Source: Mariprofundus erugo (lineage in GTDB: Bacteria > Pseudomonadota > Zetaproteobacteria > Mariprofundales > Mariprofundaceae). From it: a stretch of DNA of 64,000 nucleotides. The stretch spans positions 248,001 through 312,000 of the forward strand of contig NZ_VBRY01000001.1 in assembly GCF_005818865.1 (NCBI RefSeq). Reading direction: 5' to 3'. Position 1 is the first letter of the stretch. Each line of letters opens with the position of its first letter. Under the pieces are notes generated by a model. That model saw nothing but the letters and a program-made list of their open reading frames with translations. It ran no database searches and was not told where the DNA came from. Position numbers and translations under genes: made by a program. Below, piece after piece: positions 55,538 to 61,962 of the stretch.

Positions 55538-56293
55538 ATGTTATCGAAGCGCATTATTCCCTGTCTGGATGTGGCGCATGGCCGTGTCGTCAAGGGTGTA
55601 CAGTTTGTTGATATTATTGATGCCGGTGACCCGGTTGAGGCTGCTATCAAATATGATCAGCAGGGTGCCGATGAGTTAACCTTTCTTGATATTCGGGCCA
55701 GCCACGAGAGTCGTGATACCCTGTATCATATGGTGACCGAGGTGGCTGAGCATGTGTTTATGCCGCTGACGGTCGGTGGCGGTGTCAAGGCGCTGGCTGA
55801 TATTGAGAACCTGCTTCATGCCGGTGCGGACAAGGTGTCGATCAATACCGCTGCCATTTTTACGCCGGAGCTGGTCCGGGATGCGGCCGAGCGCTTTGGT
55901 TCATCAACCATTGTCGTGGCCGTTGATGCCAAACGGGTGGATGATCACTGGGAGTGCTTTACCCATGGCGGCAGGAAACCGACCGGGATCAATGCGGTGG
56001 AGTGGGCCAAACGCATGTCTGATTATGGTGCGGGTGAAATACTGCTGACCAGCATGGATGCCGATGGCACCAAAAACGGTTACGATATCCCGTTGACCCG
56101 CGCTGTCGCCAATGCGGTGACGGCCAATGTTGTGGCTTCAGGTGGTGTCGGAACGCTGGAGCATCTGGCTGACGGATTGAAGCTTGGTGGGGCGGATGCA
56201 GTGCTGGCCGCATCCATTTTCCATTTCGGGACATTTACCATTCATCAGGCCAAAACATTTCTTGCCGCCCAGGGCATTCCGGTGCGTCTATAA
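55538..56293 (+). CDS. hisF: Imidazole glycerol phosphate synthase, cyclase subunit
   Basis: Barrel-fold cyclase partner of HisH. 251 aa with [15 protein letters not shown] (catalytic Asp), [29 protein letters not shown] (second catalytic Asp) and ASGGVG. It starts 53 bp after hisA. hisI and hisE are not found downstream. Confidence 0.97.
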   Translation: MLSKRIIPCLDVAHGRVVKGVQFVDIIDAGDPVEAAIKYDQQGADELTFLDIRASHESRDTLYHMVTEVAEHVFMPLTVGGGVKALADIENLLHAGADKVSINTAAIFTPELVRDAAERFGSSTIVVAVDAKRVDDHWECFTHGGRKPTGINAVEWAKRMSDYGAGEILLTSMDADGTKNGYDIPLTRAVANAVTANVVASGGVGTLEHLADGLKLGGADAVLAASIFHFGTFTIHQAKTFLAAQGIPVRL

Positions 56294-56352
56294 ATGCACG
56301 CACCTCACTCTTGCGCGTTGTACATCGACATTCACGTATACGGCGTCTGAGT

Positions 56353-56958
56353 ATGGAGTGGGCACAGCAGCTTGTTGAACAATATGGTTACTGGGCGGTT
56401 TTTGCCTGGACCTTTATTGAGGGTGAGAGTGTATTTATTGCTGCAGCGGCGCTGGCAGCAGCAGGCATGATGACCCCCTGGAAGGTGGTGACGGTGGCGG
56501 CCGTGGGCGCTTATGTCGGCCATCTCTTCTTTTTCGCACTCGGGCGCTGGCGTGGTATGGCCATTATCGAGGCGTTACCCTTTCTTAAAAAACACTATCC
56601 GAAGGCCAATGCTGTGCTTGATCGCTATGCGCACTGGTCGATTTTTATTTTTCAGTACCTTTACGGGACCCGTATGGTGGCTGCGATCATGTTCGGTTGC
56701 TCGACAATCGGCTTTACCCGCTTTGCCCTGTTGCAGGTGGTGAACTGTCTCAGCTGGGCCATCATTATTTATAGCGTGGGTCACCTGGTCGGTATGGCAG
56801 GGGTGGCCATACTGCATCACTTCGGTGTTTACGGATTGCTGGCGGTGGTGCTGGCAGCGGCCGTCGTGGCGCTGTTGCTGTATTTTCGTTACGGTCACCA
56901 TCATGTCCGCCGCCACTGGCGCGAGCGGGTGAAAGAGGGGGAGGACGGCGGCGCGTGA
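56353..56958 (+). CDS. DedA-family membrane protein
   Basis: A 201-aa polytopic protein of the DedA/VTT (SNARE-associated) family. Characteristic FIEGESVF (Glu in the membrane region), GHLFFFALGRWRG and YLYGTRMVAAIMFGCS (essential Arg) are present, plus about five hydrophobic helices and a His-Arg-rich cytosolic C-terminus. Relatives flip undecaprenyl phosphate or phospholipids. Starts 59 bp after hisF. Confidence 0.87.
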   Translation: MEWAQQLVEQYGYWAVFAWTFIEGESVFIAAAALAAAGMMTPWKVVTVAAVGAYVGHLFFFALGRWRGMAIIEALPFLKKHYPKANAVLDRYAHWSIFIFQYLYGTRMVAAIMFGCSTIGFTRFALLQVVNCLSWAIIIYSVGHLVGMAGVAILHHFGVYGLLAVVLAAAVVALLLYFRYGHHHVRRHWRERVKEGEDGGA

Positions 56959-56959
56959 G

Positions 56960-56988
56960 CTGACATCGCCTGATTGGCTGGCTATACT
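56960..56988 (+). promoter_or_regulatory. Promoter of the Memo/AMMECR1/radical SAM operon
   Basis: CTGACA (56960-56965), a 17-bp spacer and TATACT (56983-56988). An in-frame GTG at 56997 lies 8 nt downstream and could start a leaderless form; ATG57015 has GGGGGTG upstream. Confidence 0.6.
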
Positions 56989-57014
56989 CAGCTGGCGTGA
57001 TCGGGGGTGTGTTA

Positions 57015-57800
57015 ATGTATGTTCGCACTGCTGCCGTAGCCGGCCTTTTTTATCCTGCTGATCCGACGGCGCTACAGAAGGCGCTGGCCGGATATCTTGC
57101 TGTCGGGCGGGTGCAGTGCACTCCTCCCCGGGCGCTGATTGTGCCGCATGCAGGCTATATCTACTCAGCTCCCACTGCGGCCTGTGGTTATGCAACACTT
57201 GTCGGCAGTCATTATTCCCGCGTGGTGCTGGTCGGGCCTGCGCACCGGGTGGCAACGCCGGCCATTGCGGTGCCCTCCTGTCATCTGTTTCGCACCCCTC
57301 TTGGTGATATTCCCGTTGCTGATGTGATCCAGGAGCTCCTCATCCGGTTTGACGGGGTCGAAACAGATGATGTGGTTCACGCGCCTGAACACTCGCTGGA
57401 GGTGCAGCTGCCATTTTTACAGGTGGTGCTGTCCTCGTTCGAGCTGGTGCCATTGTGTGTCGGGGATGTTGATCCGGTGCTGCTGGCGCAGGTGCTGGAA
57501 TCATTATGGGATGAGGGCACCCTGTTTGTGATCAGCTCCGATTTGTCCCACTATCATGCCAGTGATGAGGCAGTCAGGCGTGATCATGCCTCGATCGCCA
57601 GAATTCTTGCCGGCTCTCACCTGATGCATACACAGGCTTGTGGCGCTACCGGCATCAATGCCATGCTGTTGCTGGCAGCCAGACACCGACTGCAGGCGCG
57701 CCTGCTGGATTACCGTCACTCGGGCGATACGGCCGGTGATATGGAGCGGGTGGTGGGCTACGCGTCGATTGCCTTTGAAGGCGGGCTTGAGGATGCATGA
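57015..57800 (+). CDS. amrB: MEMO1-family protein (AmmeMemoRadiSam system protein B)
   Basis: A 261-aa cytosolic protein of the MEMO family, structurally related to non-heme dioxygenases. Conserved AGLFYPAD, VPHAGYIYSA, VLVGPAHRV, EHSLEVQLPFL and ISSDLSHY, with His residues that could bind metal. Biochemical role in bacteria is unknown. Overlaps the next gene by 8 bp; forms a three-gene unit with AMMECR1 and a radical SAM enzyme, a widespread but poorly understood triad. Confidence 0.93.
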   Translation: MYVRTAAVAGLFYPADPTALQKALAGYLAVGRVQCTPPRALIVPHAGYIYSAPTAACGYATLVGSHYSRVVLVGPAHRVATPAIAVPSCHLFRTPLGDIPVADVIQELLIRFDGVETDDVVHAPEHSLEVQLPFLQVVLSSFELVPLCVGDVDPVLLAQVLESLWDEGTLFVISSDLSHYHASDEAVRRDHASIARILAGSHLMHTQACGATGINAMLLLAARHRLQARLLDYRHSGDTAGDMERVVGYASIAFEGGLEDA

Positions 57801-58353
57801 GCAGGGTGGTGTGCTGCCGGCGCTCGCCCGTGCGGCCATTGCCGGGCGGCTGGGAGTGGTGGAATCTGCGCCTGAGCCCCCTGATTTTTTGCAGCAGCCG
57901 GGTGCGTGCTTTGTGACCCTGCAGATACGGGGTCGCCTGCGCGGCTGTATCGGATCGCTTGAACCGTATCGCCGGCTCATTGATGATGTGCAGGCCAACG
58001 CTATAGCCGCTGCTTTCGAGGACCCCCGTTTTCCTGCGCTGGACAGGGAAGAGTACGCCTTGCTGCATATCGAAGTTTCGGTGCTTTCACCGATGGAGCT
58101 GTTGCCTGCGCATGATGAGGCGGCGTTGTGGGCACTCTTGCGTCCGGGTATCGATGGTGTGGTGCTGAAATTCGGCCTGCACCGGGCGACATTTTTACCG
58201 CAGGTATGGGATCAGTTGCCTGATCCGCGCCAGTTTATGGCTCACCTCAAGGTGAAGGCCGGTCTGCCTGCAGACTTCTGGGATACAGCGCTGCAAATTT
58301 ATCGTTATACCGTCAGCAAGTATGGTGAGCGGGAGTGGTCCGATGACGGCTGA
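57793..58353 (+). CDS. amrA: AMMECR1-domain protein (AmmeMemoRadiSam system protein A)
   Basis: A 186-aa protein with the AMMECR1 signature: CFVTLQIRGRLRGCIGSLEP (its RGCIG core is nearly invariant), DPRFPALDREEYALLHIEVSVL and LPQVWDQLPDP. Function unknown; RNA modification or metabolism roles have been suggested for eukaryotic homologues. Starts within the end of the MEMO gene and overlaps the radical SAM gene by 11 bp. Confidence 0.93.
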   Translation: MHEQGGVLPALARAAIAGRLGVVESAPEPPDFLQQPGACFVTLQIRGRLRGCIGSLEPYRRLIDDVQANAIAAAFEDPRFPALDREEYALLHIEVSVLSPMELLPAHDEAALWALLRPGIDGVVLKFGLHRATFLPQVWDQLPDPRQFMAHLKVKAGLPADFWDTALQIYRYTVSKYGEREWSDDG

Positions 58354-59425
58354 CGAACACTTTGCTGCGCGCTATTGGCATGATACCGGCGACGGGCGGA
58401 TTCAGTGTGATCTCTGCCCGCGCGACTGCAGGCTGCATGATGGTCAGCGCGGCTTCTGTTTTGTGCGCAAGCGTGAAGGCGATCACCTGGTGCTGACGAC
58501 ATACGGGCGTTCATCCGGTTTTTGTATCGATCCGGTCGAAAAGAAGCCGCTGTATCACTTTTATCCCGGTTCGGCAGTGCTCTCCTTTGGTACGGCGGGT
58601 TGTAATCTGGCCTGCGCATTTTGTCAGAACTGGGATATCTCGAAGTCGCGTGCCTTTGATCGCCTGTGCGATCAGGCCGATCCGGAGGCGATTGCAGCGG
58701 CTGCACTCAGGCATGACTGCAGGGCGGTTGCATTTACCTACAATGATCCGGTCATCTTTCTTGAATATGCGGTGGATACGGCGATCGCCTGTCATGAGGC
58801 CGGTGTTGGTACCATCGCGGTGACTGCCGGATATATAGCGGCGCCGGCGCATGAGGAGTTCTTTGCCCATATGGATGCGGTGAACGTTGATCTGAAGTCG
58901 TTTTCAGATGCGTTCTATCATCGCCTGTGTGCGGCGCGGCTGCAACCGGTGCTCGATACACTGCGCTATATCAGGCATGAGACGGATGCCTGGCTGGAGA
59001 TTACCACGTTATTGATTCCGGGCGAGAACGACAGTGATGAGGAGCTGACGGCGATGTGTGACTGGATTGCCGGTCATCTGGGACCGGATGTGCCACTGCA
59101 CTTCTCCGCATTTCATCCTGACTGGAAGCTTAAGGATAAAAGCCCTACGCCGGTGGCGACCCTGCAACGGGCAAGATGCATTGCCCTGCACGCGGGGCTC
59201 CACTATGTCTATACGGGTAATGTGCGCGATCCGGAGGGTGGCAGCACTTATTGTCCCCGCTGTCACAATCCTGTGATTGCGCGTGACTGGTATGAAATCA
59301 TCGATTACCAATTATCCGGGGCTGGCTGCTGCCCGCGTTGCAACACCCTGATAGCTGGTCACTTCGGTCATTTTGACGGGGGATTCGGCGGCCAGCGTCG
59401 ACCGGTTTATCTGCATGGCGGTTGA
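58343..59425 (+). CDS. amrS: AmmeMemoRadiSam system radical SAM enzyme
   Basis: A 360-aa radical SAM protein related to pyruvate formate-lyase activases. N-terminal CDLCPRDC and GFC segment, cluster motif CNLACAFC (CxxxCxxC), AFTYNDPVIF, GYIAAPA, VDLKSF, LLIPGEND, and a C-terminal pair of CxxC zinc-like sites (CPRCHN and CPRCN). Substrate unknown. ATG58343 follows GGGAG by 7 nt. The 265-bp gap after it holds only the pilM promoter region. Confidence 0.93.
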   Translation: MTADEHFAARYWHDTGDGRIQCDLCPRDCRLHDGQRGFCFVRKREGDHLVLTTYGRSSGFCIDPVEKKPLYHFYPGSAVLSFGTAGCNLACAFCQNWDISKSRAFDRLCDQADPEAIAAAALRHDCRAVAFTYNDPVIFLEYAVDTAIACHEAGVGTIAVTAGYIAAPAHEEFFAHMDAVNVDLKSFSDAFYHRLCAARLQPVLDTLRYIRHETDAWLEITTLLIPGENDSDEELTAMCDWIAGHLGPDVPLHFSAFHPDWKLKDKSPTPVATLQRARCIALHAGLHYVYTGNVRDPEGGSTYCPRCHNPVIARDWYEIIDYQLSGAGCCPRCNTLIAGHFGHFDGGFGGQRRPVYLHGG

Positions 59426-59619
59426 TTGTCTTTGAGGCGAGGGTGGGGCTTGTGCTGGCTTGCCTCGTTGTACGTGATATGGTCCCGTTGTGCGGCATCG
59501 TCCGGGTTGAGCAAGTGAGAGGGGATTTGCTCTCATCATGGCTTCATACTTGCTTGGCAACGATGAATCCGGATGCCGGTATGGCAGTGGATCCGATGCT
59601 GTCCGCATGGTGAGCATAC

Positions 59620-59648
59620 TTGACAATATTTCTTATTGTAAGGTAACT
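59620..59648 (+). promoter_or_regulatory. Candidate promoter and inverted repeat before pilM
   Basis: A consensus -35 TTGACA (59620-59625) with a weak -10 about 17-18 bp on (TAACTT, 59644-59649). ACAATA and TATTGT (59623-59639) form an operator-like inverted repeat within the spacer. This region is AT-rich compared with its surroundings. Confidence 0.4.
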
Positions 59649-59690
59649 TGCATTGATTTGTGTTAGTGGTCCTTAAGGAGTGGAGGGTAA

Positions 59691-60773
59691 GTGGCGCTTT
59701 TCTCGAACAAGTCAGAAGGCATGATGGGAATTGACATCAGTTCGACCGGTATCAAGCTGGTAGAGCTCTCCCGCAGCCGTTCAGGTTATGAACTGACCGC
59801 TATGGCTGCCATTCCACTGCCAAGGGATGCCATCGTTGAAAATACGATTATCGACTCCACGGCAGTCACCCATGCGCTGGTCGAGGCGATCGAGCAGGCA
59901 CGTCCGGGCTGTAAAAATGTGGCGCTCGCTGTCTCTGGCAACGCCGTTATTATCAAAACCATTACTGTCCCTATGGCGACGGAGTTTGAGCTTGAGGCCC
60001 GCATTGAGTTCGAGGCGGACCAATACGTTCCTTATGATATCGACGATGTGTTTCTGGACTTCTTCATTCAGGGCATGAATGCCGAAGATCCGGAATTGAT
60101 GGATGTGGTGCTGGTTGCCTGCAAGCGCGAGGTGGTTGAGGACTATCAGCTGGTTCTTAATGAGGCCGGCTTGCAGGTCAGGTGTATGGATTGTGCCGTG
60201 TTTGCCGTTGAAAATGCAGCCGAGCTGACCGACGAGCATGAGGGGCCGATAGCCGGCGATGATACCCCTCCCGATGCGGAGAGCGAGGTGCACGCGCTGG
60301 TCAATATCGGTGCCAATATGATGAATATCAATGTGCTCATTAATGGTCGCATGGCCTTTGTGCGAGATCAGTTCTTTGGTGGTCATAATCTGACTGAAGA
60401 GATCCAGAAAGAGCACGGACTGAGTTACCAGGAAGCTGAAAAGCTGAAGGTGGAGCGTTTTGCCGATATCCACCCCGAGGCGCTGGAGCGGTTTTATAAC
60501 GGGCTGACATCCGAGCTGGTGCGCTCGCTCGATTTTTATTCGGCCAGCCGGGCTGAATTTCCGGTGCGCAAGCTGTTTATATCCGGCGGTTGCGCACTGA
60601 TCCCCAATATCGCGATCGAGCTGGAGCAGCGCCTTGGCATTGATAGCGCGGTATTGAACCCCCTGAAGAATATTAAAATGAACCGGCGCAAGTTCGATGT
60701 GGAGCAGCTGCAGCGGATCGGGCCGATGCTGATGGTGCCGGTCGGACTGGCCCTGCGGAATTTTGACGCATGA
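59691..60773 (+). CDS. pilM: Type IV pilus assembly protein PilM
   Basis: Cytosolic actin-like (ASKHA) protein that binds the N-terminus of PilN and links the pilus inner-membrane platform to the motor. 360 aa: MMGIDISSTGIKLVEL nucleotide loop, the PilM/FtsA-like middle part and FISGGCALIPN near the end. It starts with GTG59691 after GGAGTGGAGGG. Overlaps pilN by 4 bp. PilZ and c-di-GMP proteins elsewhere in the window could act on this pilus. Confidence 0.95.
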   Translation: MALFSNKSEGMMGIDISSTGIKLVELSRSRSGYELTAMAAIPLPRDAIVENTIIDSTAVTHALVEAIEQARPGCKNVALAVSGNAVIIKTITVPMATEFELEARIEFEADQYVPYDIDDVFLDFFIQGMNAEDPELMDVVLVACKREVVEDYQLVLNEAGLQVRCMDCAVFAVENAAELTDEHEGPIAGDDTPPDAESEVHALVNIGANMMNINVLINGRMAFVRDQFFGGHNLTEEIQKEHGLSYQEAEKLKVERFADIHPEALERFYNGLTSELVRSLDFYSASRAEFPVRKLFISGGCALIPNIAIELEQRLGIDSAVLNPLKNIKMNRRKFDVEQLQRIGPMLMVPVGLALRNFDA

Positions 60774-61345
60774 TACGAATTAATCTTATCCCATATCGTA
60801 CTGCCCGTCGGCAGCATCAGATCATCCAGCATCTGGGCACCTTTGTTGCTGTGGTCATCGCAGCAGCACTGCTGGCGCTGGGGGCGCATACATACAGCTC
60901 GCTGCAGCTGGCTGATCTGAAAGAGCAAACGCTGCAGTTGCAGCAGCAGAATCAGGATCTTAAGCAGAAAATCGGCAAGATTGAAAACCTTGATCACCTG
61001 CGTACGGATGTGGAGCGGAAGCTGAAGATTGTCGACCGCTTGCAGGAGGGGCGTTTCCATTCGCTCAAAACGTTGCATGAAATCTCCCTGCTGATTCCTG
61101 AAAATGTATGGCTCGATGAAATCAATGATCAGGGCAAGGATCTCGTGCTTTCCGGGCAGGCAGAAAGTAACAAGGCTGTTGCGGTGTTTATGCGCAAGCT
61201 TGATCAATCGGCCCTGTTTGAGAATATCCGTCTGGATCTGATTAACAGGGTCATGATTGGCGGCCTGCCGGTGCGTAAATTCAGTCTGAAGGTTGTACGC
61301 AGGGATGATGCGGCTGTGGCTGCCGGTCAGGCGGAGGGCTCCTGA
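60770..61345 (+). CDS. pilN: Type IV pilus assembly protein PilN
   Basis: Inner-membrane bitopic protein. 191 aa, begins MIRINLIPYR, where the INLLP-like segment binds PilM; one transmembrane helix (about 22-42), a coiled coil (QLQQQNQDLKQKIGKIENL), then a ferredoxin-like periplasmic domain. ATGA overlap with pilM and TGATG overlap with pilO. Confidence 0.93.
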   Translation: MIRINLIPYRTARRQHQIIQHLGTFVAVVIAAALLALGAHTYSSLQLADLKEQTLQLQQQNQDLKQKIGKIENLDHLRTDVERKLKIVDRLQEGRFHSLKTLHEISLLIPENVWLDEINDQGKDLVLSGQAESNKAVAVFMRKLDQSALFENIRLDLINRVMIGGLPVRKFSLKVVRRDDAAVAAGQAEGS

Positions 61346-61962
61346 TGTTTGAATCGGCGAAAGGCTCCATGTATGAGGCATTCAGGCCGATCCTGCCTTT
61401 GCCATTATGGCAGAAGCTGCTGGCGCTGGTGGTGACGGTAGCGGTGATCGTGGCGGTCTATTTCACCCTGGGCTGGTCGCCACTGCAGCTGGAGATTGAG
61501 CAGCAGCAGGCGCAGCTGAAGATGCAGGAGGTTCGCCTGATCAAAAACAAGCGCCTTGCACACAATCTTCCGCGCAAACAGCAGGAGTATGCCGAGCTTG
61601 AGAAGCAGTTGAAGGTTGCTCTGAATATGCTGCCCAAAAAGTCGCAGATTCCTGATCTTCTCGAAAATGTCTCATGGGCGGGCAAGGATTCCGGGCTTGA
61701 GTTCAAAATGTTCAGGCCTGAAAAAGAGGTCAATCGCCAGATTTATGCCGAGGTGCCTGTGTCGTTTAATGTGACCGGCAGTTTCAGGCAGCTGTTGACC
61801 TTTTTAAAGCGTGTGGGGGAAATGCCCCGCATTGTTGATGTGAAAAAACTCAGGCTGACTGCTGGTAAGGATGGTGGTGACCTTTCCGTTGACGGGCAGG
61901 CTGTCACCTACAGATTTGTTGAGGAGACGCCTCAAAAGACGCGTACAGGGAAAGGGCAGTAA
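61345..61962 (+). CDS. pilO: Type IV pilus assembly protein PilO
   Basis: Partner of PilN in the alignment subcomplex. 205 aa: transmembrane helix (about 28-47), a periplasmic coiled coil rich in Gln/Lys, then a beta-rich ferredoxin-like domain (EVPVSFNVTGSFRQLLTFLKRVGEMPRIVDV). The stop overlaps the next start as TAATG; the pilP lipoprotein gene usually found here is absent. Confidence 0.93.
   Translation: MFESAKGSMYEAFRPILPLPLWQKLLALVVTVAVIVAVYFTLGWSPLQLEIEQQQAQLKMQEVRLIKNKRLAHNLPRKQQEYAELEKQLKVALNMLPKKSQIPDLLENVSWAGKDSGLEFKMFRPEKEVNRQIYAEVPVSFNVTGSFRQLLTFLKRVGEMPRIVDVKKLRLTAGKDGGDLSVDGQAVTYRFVEETPQKTRTGKGQ

Noticed and set aside
59426-59690. A 63-codon ORF between the radical SAM gene and pilM
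   Set aside because: It lacks a ribosome binding site and recognisable sequence; the region is better explained as the pilM promoter region.
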